From Planctomicrobium sp051465645 (GTDB lineage Bacteria; Planctomycetota; Planctomycetia; Planctomycetales; Planctomycetaceae), in assembly GCF_051465645.1 (NCBI RefSeq), contig NZ_CP195790.1:1488001-1552000 (forward strand): DNA of 64,000 nucleotides, written 5' to 3'. The stretch's first letter is position 1. Each line of letters opens with the position of its first letter. The position numbers and the translations under genes were made by a program. Shown here piece after piece: positions 41,660-51,854 of the stretch. The notes beneath the pieces are model-generated. The model worked only from the letters and a program-made list of their open reading frames with translations, was not told where the DNA came from and ran no database searches.

Positions 41660-44368
41660 CTACTTCTTTACCACGCTCGCCACGACACCTTCGCGAGAGA
41701 GCGAGTCTGCCGATAACTTGAGATTTCCATTGTTTGAATATCTCTTGCTGAGCGGAGAAAGTTCGCTGTCGTTAGCGTCCCCAACCCCATGCACAGTGAG
41801 CGATGCTGGGAACGAGAGTGCGGCAATTCCACCGACACCACCGTATCTGAGCGCGCCCGGAAGCATGTTCAGATCCAGAGATGAATCAATCTTCCCAAAG
41901 CGGAATTGATTGAGATCAACAATCGTGCTGGTAACCTCATTTGCCCCCATTCGAGATCGAGCAAGCAACGCCCAAAGGCCTGCATCTCCGGTCCCGACCA
42001 AGGTCACTTCATTAAAGCCTTTTGATTTCAGTGCTTTAACAGTGCGATCAATGTCATTGATTCGTTCGGCAATCAGAGTCAGGTTATATCCGTAAAGAAA
42101 TCCGGTGTAGTCTTCACCTGCTTTGGCAGCCTGGTGCGACGGAGAAGTCGACTTCATTTTTTCCAGATAAGGATTCTCGGCGGAAGAAGTGCCTCCGGTC
42201 AAAAGGAGGTCCGCTCCGGCGACTGCGTAGCCTGAATTCAGTATTTCAGAAACCGCTGCTTCAGGAGTTCCGTTCTCAGTCATGAGGTGAGACTTCCCGG
42301 CGCCGTCCAGCCAAAGCACAACCTTCTGCGTCGCCGTTTTGGGAGTGAGCAATGTCACCGGAACCAGCATTTGTGCAGAACGAACAGTGAATTCTTCGCG
42401 TTTCAAGTTGCTGGCAATTTCCTTCTCAGAACCAGAAACGATCTGAATTTCACCTTTCGCTGGAGGCAGCAGCACATTGACGGCAGGACGAATCGTTGCT
42501 TCATAGTTGTCCTGGTTAAGCGAGTCGAACTGCTGACGATCACGAGCCCGCAATTGGTCTCGCAATGGTGCTTCTTCCAAAGCGGTTGCTGGTCGTGGAT
42601 GCTGGTCAGTGAAGACCGTCTGCTGAGCTCGGGTCAACGGCCAGTAATCCTGCTGCTTCACTGGTGATTTCAATCCCAGATTCAAGTGAGCATTAAACCA
42701 GTCATACATCATCTCGCGAGCAGGCTGGTTGTAGTTGTGACCAAACTGCGGGAAGCATTTGGCCGTTACCAGATCAGCCTGACCATAGAAGCCATACACC
42801 TGCTTCAACTCTGGCAAACCACGTGTCTCGATGTTGATTGTCCAGTCGTTCGCACCGGACATCGCCAGTGGACGCGGAGCCATTAAAGCCGCGATTGCGA
42901 TGTTGTTCTGCCCAACACGAAGGTAGTCGGCATTTTCACAGATACATCCCCCTTGCATGGCGGTCCCCACCATCACTGCCGGGAAGGCAACCGTTGGACG
43001 CTGGTCGACAGCACACAACATGAATGTTTGTGTTCCGCCTCCGCTTTCCCCTGTCACGCCGATTCTCGATGGGTCAACGTCAGGCAATGACACCAGAAAA
43101 TCGAGTGCGCGAATTGAATTCCAGGTCTGCAGCCCCATCTTGTTGTGCAACCACAACGCCGCATCAGCGTCAGAAAATCCTTGTCGGTGCGAGAGTGGTC
43201 CATGATCGGCATACCCGATCATGTCATACAGGAAAACGACAGTCCCCATCCGGACCAATTGCACTGCACGAGACTGGATATAAGACTTTGCTCCAGAACG
43301 AAACTGTTCGCCACCATTTTCATATGAACCTGGAACAGACGCATCTGAACTCTCATGCATCCGACCATCTTGTGCATGACCATGCGCACAGAGAATTCCT
43401 GGAATCTTCCCTTCGACCGTCTTGGGACGATAAAGACTCCCGGTAACGAGTAAGCCCGGTGAACTTTCAAAGAAGACTTTCTCGACGGTGTAGTCGCCCA
43501 TGTCGAGTTTTCCATGAATCACCGGCTTGATTTGCTGCTTCTCCGGCATTGGCCAAAGGCCATTGGAAACGAGAACGCGTTGGCGAATCTTCTCCGACTC
43601 AACCTTCCATTCTTCAAATGAAGTCGGCGGCACCCATGGGTGATAGCGATCATAAAGTTCGCGGCCTTTAGACAGTCGAGAATCACCGACGATGTGCGGG
43701 CGAACCAGACTGTCCCAAAGTTCATAACCGGCAGGACTCAGATGCAAACCGTCTTTTGCAAGTAATTCAGGGAGCGGCTTGCCATCTTTTCCAATCATTG
43801 GAGCATCAACGTCAACGTAAACGACGCCAGGCAAACCAGCAATCTGAGCTTTGATCAGCTCATTCGCTTCACGGACCAGTTCGACCTTGTCCCAGCGTTT
43901 GATGCTCGGCTTGATTCCGATGAAGACCAGCTTGGCTTTCGGAATCTGCTTCTTGACTTTCTCGACCAGTTGCTTGAACTGGTCTGCGACCTGCTGTGGG
44001 GTCCGCGATGCAGCAATGTCATTGTCGCCGGCATAGACCACAATTGTCCGAGGCTGATACGGAAGAACGACGCGGTCAAAATAGTGGACCGTATCGCTCA
44101 GGAGAGAACCCCCAAACCCTCGATTGATGATGTCGAGATCGGGGAACGATTTCTGAACATCCCACAGGACGATACTCGAACTCCCTACAAACAGAATTCT
44201 GCCTGGGATCGGAGGAGTTTTCGCATCAGCATCAGCGAATTTTTTCATCGCTGGTTCCCATCGAGCGGGATCCAACTTCTTTGCATCTTGAGCAACTGCA
44301 AGGCTTTGAAATAAAAGCCCTGAAACAATTGCAACTGACAGCAGCATCTTCCGCCAATGGCAGGTCAT
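41660..44368 (-). CDS. secreted SGNH hydrolase fused to alpha/beta-hydrolase (esterase)
   Basis: 902 residues from the ATG at 44368, chosen because GGAG lies upstream and it gives a signal peptide (MLLSVAIVSGLLFQSLAVAQ); the frame is open to 44662. Domain 1 (about 30-240) is an SGNH/GDSL lipase-like fold: FVGSSSIVLWD (block I), NRGFGGS (block II), YAGDND (block III), DGLHLSPAGY (block V). Domain 2 (about 260-640) is an alpha/beta hydrolase with the nucleophile in GVTGESGGGTQ and LCAHGHAQDG as the oxyanion strand. A third part follows (about 640-902) with a second hydrolase-like fold. It probably deacetylates or de-esterifies polysaccharides outside the cytoplasm. Confidence 0.85.
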   Translation of the reverse strand: MTCHWRKMLLSVAIVSGLLFQSLAVAQDAKKLDPARWEPAMKKFADADAKTPPIPGRILFVGSSSIVLWDVQKSFPDLDIINRGFGGSLLSDTVHYFDRVVLPYQPRTIVVYAGDNDIAASRTPQQVADQFKQLVEKVKKQIPKAKLVFIGIKPSIKRWDKVELVREANELIKAQIAGLPGVVYVDVDAPMIGKDGKPLPELLAKDGLHLSPAGYELWDSLVRPHIVGDSRLSKGRELYDRYHPWVPPTSFEEWKVESEKIRQRVLVSNGLWPMPEKQQIKPVIHGKLDMGDYTVEKVFFESSPGLLVTGSLYRPKTVEGKIPGILCAHGHAQDGRMHESSDASVPGSYENGGEQFRSGAKSYIQSRAVQLVRMGTVVFLYDMIGYADHGPLSHRQGFSDADAALWLHNKMGLQTWNSIRALDFLVSLPDVDPSRIGVTGESGGGTQTFMLCAVDQRPTVAFPAVMVGTAMQGGCICENADYLRVGQNNIAIAALMAPRPLAMSGANDWTINIETRGLPELKQVYGFYGQADLVTAKCFPQFGHNYNQPAREMMYDWFNAHLNLGLKSPVKQQDYWPLTRAQQTVFTDQHPRPATALEEAPLRDQLRARDRQQFDSLNQDNYEATIRPAVNVLLPPAKGEIQIVSGSEKEIASNLKREEFTVRSAQMLVPVTLLTPKTATQKVVLWLDGAGKSHLMTENGTPEAAVSEILNSGYAVAGADLLLTGGTSSAENPYLEKMKSTSPSHQAAKAGEDYTGFLYGYNLTLIAERINDIDRTVKALKSKGFNEVTLVGTGDAGLWALLARSRMGANEVTSTIVDLNQFRFGKIDSSLDLNMLPGALRYGGVGGIAALSFPASLTVHGVGDANDSELSPLSKRYSNNGNLKLSADSLSREGVVASVVKK

Positions 44369-44735
44369 TCGAAATCTCCGTTGCGGGGCAATACATTGGT
44401 GCATTCGAATGTATCGATACCGGACGAGAAATCCAATTCGCTTTCGATCTCGATATTGTGGAGCATCGAACTCAACTCGATCTTCGAATCTCCGCGAAAT
44501 TTCTCGAAATATCATGCAGCTCGCTGGAAAATTTTCTTGCAGTTTGCGACGCTCACAATTCTTCGGTTCGGTGCCCCTGAACACGAAAACGCTGCGCGTA
44601 CGCGTGTAACGCTTGATCAAATAAGCAATTGGAGAGAGGTCTTTCCTGCAAGAGAGCCTCATTCCTTGAGCGAATAATGACCACCCTCACATTGCCTTCC
44701 TGGGGCATTGTGATTGCGAAAGCGAGTCAAAGAGA

Positions 44736-46253
44736 ATGGCTGAAAAGCTGAATGAACGCGGTAAGTGGATGGCGCTGGGCGCCGCACTTTTGGGCTGGAT
44801 GTTTGACGGATTCGAGATGGGCCTGTTCCCCCTCGTCGCCAATCCTGCACTGACAGACCTGCTTTCCCCCCATTACACAGATCCTCAACAACTGGCCGGA
44901 GAAACCGGGAAGTGGATTGGGATTATCACCGCCGGCTTTCTGGTCGGTGCCGCAATTGGGGGAGTGCTGTTCGGATGGCTGGGAGACCGCATCGGTCGAG
45001 TCCGCGCCATGGCTCTCAGTATTCTGACGTACGCTCTGTTCAGCGGTTTGTGCGGATTTGCTGACTCTGCAACTTCGCTCCTCGTATTCCGTATTCTTGC
45101 GTCCCTCGGGATGGGAGGAGAATGGGCCCTCGGGGTTTCGCTTGTGATGGAACTCTGGCCGAACAAATCACGAGGATGGCTGGCCGGTCTGATTGGTGCT
45201 GCATCCAACGTTGGGTTCATGCTCGATGCCGTTCTCAGCATGTATCTGATCTCTGTTCTTGAGTCACTGAAGAAAGTATTCCTGGCAATTGGAATTTCTT
45301 CAGAGCAAGTCGAAACGCTCTCTTCAAATGGGGGCTGGCGACTGTTGATGATGTGCGGAGCGTTCCCTGCCGTGCTGACATTTGTGATTCGAATGTTCGT
45401 ACCTGAGTCTGAAAAATGGACCGAGGAGAAGGAAAAAGGTTCGACCAATAACTGGGCGACCATTGACCTTCTGGGGGTCTTGATCGGTTCACTTGGACCA
45501 ATCGGAATGCTGGCTCTCTGGGCCAACGATGGCGTGCCGACCTGGGCGCGAGTCATTGGAACAATAATTGGACTGGCGATGGGAATTGCCGGCTTCATGT
45601 ATCCAGTGAGCCGCTTCCTTGATCGAATTGGCAAAGACAAAGTCATCGTCGGTGCTAACGGTCAGCCAGTCCGTAAATTGATGCTTGTCGGAGCATTGCT
45701 CAGCGGCGTTGCGTTGCTGGGAACCTGGGGATCTTTGCAGTGGGCCGCTCCATGGGCTGCATCACTCACCAAAGAATCAGGCATTCAGGGGAAAGAATAC
45801 ACGCAGATCGCACTGGGCTTCGGCGCCATTATCGGAACGATTCTCGCTGCGATCGCCGGGCACAAGTTCGGCCGAAGAATCACTTATTTCGGCCTGTGTA
45901 TTCTGTCATTGGGTGCGGTCCTGCTGTTCTACCAGACAAGCACTGAATTCGGTTCATGGTTCCTGTTCACTTCATTCCTTGCTGGCGGAACAACAGCTGC
46001 CTTCTATGGATGGCTTCCGCTCTATCTTCCGGAGTTATTCCCGACAAATGTTCGGGCAACGGCTCAGGGATTTGCATTTAACTTCGGTCGAATTCTGGCT
46101 GCTGTGGGATCACTTCAGACCGGCGTTCTCCTGAAGGATGTCTTCAATGGAAGCTACGCCAACGCATGTAGCGTAATGGCCTGTATCTACTTCCTGGGGA
46201 TGGTTGTGATCTGGTTCGCTCCGGAAACACGTGGAAAAGAACTTCCAGAGTAA
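44736..46253 (+). CDS. major facilitator superfamily transporter (sugar/aromatic acid type)
   Basis: 505 residues with about 12 hydrophobic segments. The N-terminus WMALGAALLGWMFDGFEMGLF and the loop GWLGDRIGRVRAM are the conserved A-motif of the family; SLGMGGEWALGVSLVMELWP is the motif between helices 4 and 5. The second half repeats the A-like loop weakly (AGHKFGRRITYF). Members near this group carry sugars, sialic acid or aromatic acids with protons. The substrate is not evident. AAAGAGA precedes the ATG. A terminator follows. Confidence 0.87.
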   Translation: MAEKLNERGKWMALGAALLGWMFDGFEMGLFPLVANPALTDLLSPHYTDPQQLAGETGKWIGIITAGFLVGAAIGGVLFGWLGDRIGRVRAMALSILTYALFSGLCGFADSATSLLVFRILASLGMGGEWALGVSLVMELWPNKSRGWLAGLIGAASNVGFMLDAVLSMYLISVLESLKKVFLAIGISSEQVETLSSNGGWRLLMMCGAFPAVLTFVIRMFVPESEKWTEEKEKGSTNNWATIDLLGVLIGSLGPIGMLALWANDGVPTWARVIGTIIGLAMGIAGFMYPVSRFLDRIGKDKVIVGANGQPVRKLMLVGALLSGVALLGTWGSLQWAAPWAASLTKESGIQGKEYTQIALGFGAIIGTILAAIAGHKFGRRITYFGLCILSLGAVLLFYQTSTEFGSWFLFTSFLAGGTTAAFYGWLPLYLPELFPTNVRATAQGFAFNFGRILAAVGSLQTGVLLKDVFNGSYANACSVMACIYFLGMVVIWFAPETRGKELPE

Positions 46254-46317
46254 TCTTCAGTTGAAATGCGTCAGGATTTCGCCTTTGAAATTCCCGACAC
46301 AATAGTCAAAATCGTTG

Positions 46318-46350
46318 GCGGATGGGTTCATTGAATCCATCCGCTTTTTT
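46318..46350 (+). terminator. intrinsic terminator after the MFS gene
   Basis: GCGGATGG pairs with CCATCCGC around an 11-base loop and is followed by TTTTTT. Confidence 0.88.
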
Positions 46351-46383
46351 ATTGGACTTCATGATTGAAACGACGACGCCTGT

Positions 46384-48945
46384 ATGACTTCTCTTCCGCG
46401 GCTGCCAATCGATGATGTTCTTCCAGAGATCGTGACGAAGCTGCGGGAGAGTGAAACGATCGTCCTGCGAGCTCCCACCGGGGCAGGAAAAACAACGAGA
46501 GTTCCGCCTGCGATTCTCGACGAAGGGCTTTCTGGAGAAGGTCAAATTCTTCTTCTGGAACCGCGTCGTGTCGCTGCCAGAGCCGCCGCCGTCCGAATGT
46601 CTCGCGAACGGGGAACGAAACTCGGTGGAGACGTCGGGTATCAGGTTCGATTCGATTCCAAGTGCAGCCGCGATACGAAAATCCTTGTCGTCACCGAAGG
46701 GATTCTACTCCGAAAATTGCAGACAGATCCGTTCCTCGAAGGTGTCGGGGCAGTTCTGTTCGATGAATTTCACGAGCGAAATATCAACAGCGATCTCGCG
46801 CTCGGAATGGTACGACTCATTCAACAGGAAGTACGAAACGACCTGAAGATTGTTGTGATGTCGGCAACGCTGGACCCAGAGCCGATTTCGCGCTATCTCA
46901 ACAACTGTCCCATCGTTGAAAGCCTCGGAAGAACATTTCCTGTCATAGTTGAGTATCTGAAGCAACGTGACCGTCGCTCCTCTGTCGAACTGGCTGCATG
47001 GGGAGTTGAACAGGTCTTCAAGAAGACCGATGGCGATGTCCTCGTGTTCCTACCGGGCGTCGGTGAAATTCATCGAACCGCGCGTGAACTGGAAGAGTTT
47101 GCACGCCAGCAGAACGCCGGGATCTGGCCGCTCTACGGAGACCTCTCTCCAGAAGAACAGGATCAGGTGCTCTCCCCTTCTCCGAAACGCAAGATTGTTC
47201 TTTCAACGAACGTCGCGGAAGCCTCAGTCACTATCGAGGGTGTTACCGCCGTTGTCGACACGGGTGTCGCTCGGGTTCTCCGTTTCGATCCGTTAGTTGG
47301 ACTCGACCGTTTAGAGATTGAACCGATTTCGAGATCATCGGCCGACCAGCGCGAAGGACGCGCAGGACGGACGTCACCCGGCTATTGCCTGCGATTGTGG
47401 GAAGAGGTCTCACATCATCATCGTCCAGAACAGACAGAACCTGAGATCCGGCGAATCGACTTAGCCGGACCGCTGCTGCAGCTGAAAAGTTGGGGAGAGC
47501 CTGATGCTCTGCAATTCCCATGGTTCGAACCGCCGCGTCCAGAGACCGTCGCTCAGGCCGAACTCTTGATGAGGCGTCTAGGGGCGACCGATGAGTCAGG
47601 GCGGTTGACCAAGTTAGGACAGCAGATCGCTCGAGTTCCGGCTCATCCACGAATCGGTCGACTACTGCTGGCGGGACATCAGTTCGGTGAGGTCCATCGC
47701 GCGGCGTGGCTGGGGGCCTTACTGGAAGAACGTGATCCATTCATGCGGCCGCGGCCCGGTCAAGGTTTCCAGCAAGGTCGAGGAGGGACGATGGTGACGT
47801 CCGGCAGTCATCATTCCCAGTCGGATCTGCTTGATCGACTCATGGCACTGGAAGAGGCTGAACGTAGCGGCACTCTCGATTTCCCTTGGGGGACACTTCA
47901 CCGTGGCGCCGCGTCGCATCTGAATCGAGTACGCGATCAACTCCTGAAAGACTTCAAAGATCTGGATGTCCCTGACTCTCAATTGGATGACGACAATGAT
48001 GTCGCCGAATCTCTGTTGAAGGCTCTCGTACTCGCCTTCCCTGACCGCGTCGCCAAACGACGTTCCCCGGGAAGTGATAAAGGGGTCATGGTCGGTGGTC
48101 GCGGAGTGAAGCTTGCGCCTCAATCATGTGTGCGATCTGGAGAACTGTTTTTATGCACCGACGTCGATGCCGGTCAGACAGACGCACTGGTACGTCAGGC
48201 TTCTCTCGTGCGATCAGAATGGCTCCCTGCGGAGTCGTTGCGAACCGTAATGGAACTCTTCTTTCATCCGACGCAGAAGCAGGTGGTTGCCAGAAAGCGT
48301 GACTACTTCGAAGACCTCATCCTCAATGAAACACCCTCTGTTCTGCCGAACAACGAGGAACCAGCCGCGTTGCTTTTCCAAGAAGCCTGTAAGGAATTCT
48401 CACAGGTCTTTCCCGGTGATCGGCCTGAGATCCGAAATCTGATTTCCCGTGTCAGTGGACTGGCGCAATGGATGCCGGAACTGGGGCTTCCGAGTCTGAG
48501 TCAGGAAGACCTGTTTGCAGCGTTAAAGAACCTCTGTACCCGATGTCGGTCGTTCTCAGAATTGAAGCGAGCAGACTGGCATGACGAGTTATTGAATCTC
48601 TTCAACTGGTCGCAGCGGCAGATCATCGATAAAGAAGCTCCTGAACGTTTCACCGTCCCAAGTGGAAGTTCCATTGTCTTGCAGTACGAGGAAAACCGAC
48701 CTCCCGTCCTTCCGGTGAGGATTCAGGAGATCTTTGGGTTGACTTCATCCCCACGCATTGCCGGGGGACGCGTCAAAGTTCTGTTACACCTGCTTGGCCC
48801 GAACATGCAGCCTCAACAGGTCACCGATGATCTAACGAGTTTCTGGGCGAACACGTATCCCACTGTGCGAAAGGAACTCGCAAGAAGATACCCCAAGCAC
48901 CCTTGGCCAGAAGATCCGTTGACGGCGAAAGCAATCCGCAAGTAA
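46384..48945 (+). CDS. hrpB: ATP-dependent RNA helicase HrpB (DEAH family)
   Basis: 853 residues, matching the usual HrpB length. Helicase motifs run in order: I in LRAPTGAGKTTRVP, Ia in LEPRRVAARAAA, II in LFDEFHERN, III in VMSATLD, V in STNVAEASVTIEGV, and VI in QREGRAGR. The HrpB-specific C-terminal domain covers about 430-853. The DEFH variant of the DEAH box is normal for HrpB. It begins about 30 bases after the previous terminator and stands alone. The exact cellular role of HrpB is poorly defined. Confidence 0.93.
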   Translation: MTSLPRLPIDDVLPEIVTKLRESETIVLRAPTGAGKTTRVPPAILDEGLSGEGQILLLEPRRVAARAAAVRMSRERGTKLGGDVGYQVRFDSKCSRDTKILVVTEGILLRKLQTDPFLEGVGAVLFDEFHERNINSDLALGMVRLIQQEVRNDLKIVVMSATLDPEPISRYLNNCPIVESLGRTFPVIVEYLKQRDRRSSVELAAWGVEQVFKKTDGDVLVFLPGVGEIHRTARELEEFARQQNAGIWPLYGDLSPEEQDQVLSPSPKRKIVLSTNVAEASVTIEGVTAVVDTGVARVLRFDPLVGLDRLEIEPISRSSADQREGRAGRTSPGYCLRLWEEVSHHHRPEQTEPEIRRIDLAGPLLQLKSWGEPDALQFPWFEPPRPETVAQAELLMRRLGATDESGRLTKLGQQIARVPAHPRIGRLLLAGHQFGEVHRAAWLGALLEERDPFMRPRPGQGFQQGRGGTMVTSGSHHSQSDLLDRLMALEEAERSGTLDFPWGTLHRGAASHLNRVRDQLLKDFKDLDVPDSQLDDDNDVAESLLKALVLAFPDRVAKRRSPGSDKGVMVGGRGVKLAPQSCVRSGELFLCTDVDAGQTDALVRQASLVRSEWLPAESLRTVMELFFHPTQKQVVARKRDYFEDLILNETPSVLPNNEEPAALLFQEACKEFSQVFPGDRPEIRNLISRVSGLAQWMPELGLPSLSQEDLFAALKNLCTRCRSFSELKRADWHDELLNLFNWSQRQIIDKEAPERFTVPSGSSIVLQYEENRPPVLPVRIQEIFGLTSSPRIAGGRVKVLLHLLGPNMQPQQVTDDLTSFWANTYPTVRKELARRYPKHPWPEDPLTAKAIRK

Positions 48946-48997
48946 GCGTCTTACCGCACTCCGTGGGTCCCCGGTTCCGGAATGCTTGAAAACAAAA

Positions 48998-49023
48998 AGG
49001 GCCCTGAGTTGACTCAGGGCCCT
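48998..49023. terminator. intrinsic terminator between convergent genes
   Basis: AGGGCCCTGAG pairs with CTCAGGGCCCT around TTGA. On the minus strand it is followed by TTTT, so it best serves the cupin gene. Confidence 0.85.
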
Positions 49024-49048
49024 CGCAACTTTGCAAAGAAGTCTTTAC

Positions 49049-50269
49049 TTAGTTCAGTTTCCAAGCGCCATTAGCTGGTGCTTTTGGCTGAGCATCTGGA
49101 CCAAAGTATCGCAGACTCACCAGCGGCTCGGTTCCAGTGTTCTCGAAGGTCACCCCTTCGCGAGCTTTCTTCGCGGTAACGAAGACTTCGTCCTCTGTGA
49201 TTTCCCCGAAGCGAATCATCACAGGTGTCTGCAGATCGAGCTTGCCGATTTTCCCACGTCCTTGAACAGTGACGAGGCCATAGGCTCCACCGTCTTTAAT
49301 GGTGCATTTTGCACCCGGTTGCAGTGTCATTTCCTTCGCGGTGAACAACTGCTTTCCGTCAACCTTTCCGTAGACGATCCAGTTATCAACCCAACCGTCG
49401 CCCTGTTCGGAAACAACTGGTTCGAGGTAATTAGAATCGCGGTAGTTTGGATCGACGTTCTTTTCCCAGTCCAGAGCATTCACGAGATACTCGTTATTGT
49501 TGTGGAATTCTTCCGGGAAGTCCTTCGTCAACAATGAGCGAGGGACCATGCGGCCTTCAACGAGGGACTGATACATCCCGAAGACGTCTGATCCCCACTG
49601 TGGTTCGTAAGTTACCAGAGAACCCGGTGCGTGCAGAACGCATGGCGGAATCAACCAGCCTGTTCCTGGCTTCAGGCGGTATGCCTTGGACAGGTCGAGG
49701 ATACCGTTATCCCCTTCGTTCCAGCGATCAAGGCAGGCGATCACTTCTTCTTTGGTGACGCCCGGCTCAAACCCCATGAATGTGTATGGGAAGTTGTTGC
49801 CAATCGCATTCATCTGTGGTGGGAAGTAATACGACTCTGGCTTCCCTTGCTGGCCTACCAGAGCTGCCTGCTCGTCGTTCTGGTGCATGTGATGGGGAAT
49901 TGGCCCCATGTTGTCGAAGAACTTCGAGTAAACCGGCCAGCGCTCGTATTTATTCCACAGTTCTTCACCGATCAGTTCTGACTTCAATTCAGAAACCGCG
50001 TCGGCCAGAGTGACTTTCTGCCCCTGATGAATGATGTACGACAGACCTTCGTCGTGCCGGCGATTTTCGTTCGCTGCAGGTGTGGTCGATGCGAACCAAC
50101 GCTCATCGATCCCCCCACGATCCATCCCAAATGCGTAGTAATCATTCGGGTGCAACTTCAGACGGCGACCCGGTTGCAGAAATGAGCGTGGGACCCAGGT
50201 CGGGGTGAGTCGCAGAATGCCATCGTTCTCAGAAAGAGCTGATGAAACCAGTGAGGCGACATTCGCCAT
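49049..50269 (-). CDS. cupin / mannose-6-phosphate isomerase-like protein
   Basis: 406 residues without signal peptide. The metal-binding cupin motif is visible in GPIPHHMHQNDEQAAL (His-x-His with Glu), followed by PESYYFPPQMN and a later His in GWLIPPCVLHAPGSL. A C-terminal beta domain ends with QGRGKIGKLDLQTP. The pattern fits class I phosphomannose-isomerase-like cupins, which interconvert sugar phosphates with a bound metal, but the substrate cannot be fixed from sequence. The gene is monocistronic, ending in a terminator. Confidence 0.72.
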   Translation of the reverse strand: MANVASLVSSALSENDGILRLTPTWVPRSFLQPGRRLKLHPNDYYAFGMDRGGIDERWFASTTPAANENRRHDEGLSYIIHQGQKVTLADAVSELKSELIGEELWNKYERWPVYSKFFDNMGPIPHHMHQNDEQAALVGQQGKPESYYFPPQMNAIGNNFPYTFMGFEPGVTKEEVIACLDRWNEGDNGILDLSKAYRLKPGTGWLIPPCVLHAPGSLVTYEPQWGSDVFGMYQSLVEGRMVPRSLLTKDFPEEFHNNNEYLVNALDWEKNVDPNYRDSNYLEPVVSEQGDGWVDNWIVYGKVDGKQLFTAKEMTLQPGAKCTIKDGGAYGLVTVQGRGKIGKLDLQTPVMIRFGEITEDEVFVTAKKAREGVTFENTGTEPLVSLRYFGPDAQPKAPANGAWKLN

Positions 50270-50695
50270 AGTTGATCACCTTAAAGGGCTGGTTGAAATA
50301 ATGTTTCGTCTATGGGCACAAATACGGCAAAAAATGCGGGCACGGTGAAGGTCATCATTCACGATTGCAATCACCTTCTCTGGCATCGTCAGAGACTTCA
50401 CAACCTCATATGAAGATGTGGGGATATCAGTCCGTGCTGATTGTGGCGGTTGAGTCGCGGAATTTCAAATCGATGGCCTGTCAACTCGCATCATAAATTG
50501 CGTGAGTGGCAATTCTTGCAATGAATCGAGAGCCTGATGTCTCGTGAAATGAACTGCTCAGAAGACTCTCGATCTCAGTGCGAACAGTTCTGACCAGTAT
50601 TGAGCTGGATGTCAGAGATCAGGGAACGCCCCAAAATTACGCCCCTCTTCCGCAATGACCATCCCGGTTTGTCTCGATCGAAAATCAGCCTGAGA
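50270..50695. other. intergenic region without a supported gene
   Basis: 425 bases upstream of the cupin gene and downstream of the leftward phosphoesterase gene. No open frame, hairpin or repeat of note was seen. Confidence 0.5.
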
Positions 50696-51610
50696 TTATG
50701 ACCACTTCCGTGATTCCTGCTTGTGGAATCCAGTGAGGCGGATGGAGCCATTCTGGTAGACGTCCAATGTCGAGAACGCGTTGTTTGTTTCGACGGGGCC
50801 TTCGATCATCGCCATCAGAGTGCAGTAATGAATCCCGCCAATCTCTTTGAGATCGTTGACATGATTGTGCCCCTGAAAGACAGCCCGAACCTTCCCGGAC
50901 TCTTCAAAAATCTTGCGAACCATGGCCGCTTCTTTCACGGCATATTTATTCTCGACGTCCAGACGCTGATGAACAAAAACAATCACCGGACCGACAGCCG
51001 ATTTCAGGTCAGCCTTCAGCCAGTCGATCTGTGCTTCCGTTAAGTTCGCATCTGTCCAGTCGGAATTCTTCCGCCCATAAGGAGCCCTGTCCTTGCGGAA
51101 GCATCCATCCAGAATGACAAAATGAACGCCATTCTCGTCGAACGAGTAATACGACTTCTGCTGTCCAACCTCGCCGAGAAATTCCTCTTTAGTCAACGAT
51201 TCAACGCAATGGTTTCCAAGGACGTAATGCTTCTTGCCCGGCAGTTGCGAGAATTCCTTGTTGATCCGTTTCAGGAAAGCCAACTCTTGATCAACTGAAC
51301 TGGCGGAATCAATGAAGTCGCCTAATTCGATCACACAAGTCGGTCGGGTCTTTTCAAACTGACTCGCAGCGATTTCAAGCTTCTTCTGCGTGTCACGATA
51401 GTTTCGTTTTCCGTTCGCATCTTTGTCCGCGTAATGCATATCAGTGATGAGGCCGACGTGCACCAGCGATTTCTCTTCAATTTCGTTGGCCAGCAACTTC
51501 CCAGAGAAACTCGTCGAGAGTCCAGTGCCAAGGAGAATGAGCGCTCCATTTTGTAGGAATGCTCGACGCCCAAGTTGTTGAACAGATTCCGGTGCAACTG
51601 ACTGATTCAT
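50696..51610 (-). CDS. secreted calcineurin-like metallophosphoesterase
   Basis: 304 residues from the ATG at 51610, with GAGGT upstream; the frame is open to 51658. The N-terminus has a twin-arginine-like signal (GRRAFLQNGALILLGTG). Metal ligands of the fold appear as LITDMHY, ELGDFIDSA, LGNHCVES, FVHQRLD and QGHNHVND. The usual GNHD is GNHC here. Proteins of this class hydrolyse phosphate esters outside the cytoplasm. The gene is single and is flanked downstream by the empty gap. Confidence 0.87.
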   Translation of the reverse strand: MNQSVAPESVQQLGRRAFLQNGALILLGTGLSTSFSGKLLANEIEEKSLVHVGLITDMHYADKDANGKRNYRDTQKKLEIAASQFEKTRPTCVIELGDFIDSASSVDQELAFLKRINKEFSQLPGKKHYVLGNHCVESLTKEEFLGEVGQQKSYYSFDENGVHFVILDGCFRKDRAPYGRKNSDWTDANLTEAQIDWLKADLKSAVGPVIVFVHQRLDVENKYAVKEAAMVRKIFEESGKVRAVFQGHNHVNDLKEIGGIHYCTLMAMIEGPVETNNAFSTLDVYQNGSIRLTGFHKQESRKWS

Positions 51611-51779
51611 TGACGTTGTGACCTCATCTGCAAATGACACATGTGGGGAATGGAACACTGGCTTAAAACGGTTTCTGATGACGCCATCTTGATCAATTGG
51701 ACGCCTGGAGTCTATTTCCGTCTCCTGTGCTTAACGAAACTTTCATACCGACAGGTCGGTTTCACGCTCTCTCAAATGA

Positions 51780-51823
51780 AAAAGGAGAGACCGAAAGCAG
51801 TCATGCTCTCAGTCTCTCCTTTT
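51780..51823. terminator. bidirectional intrinsic terminator
   Basis: AAAAGGAGAGAC pairs exactly with GTCTCTCCTTTT across a 20-base loop. It best serves the leftward DUF1559 gene, whose stop lies about 32 bases away. Confidence 0.82.
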
Positions 51824-51854
51824 AAATCGGACCACAGATCAATGCCCGACAAGG

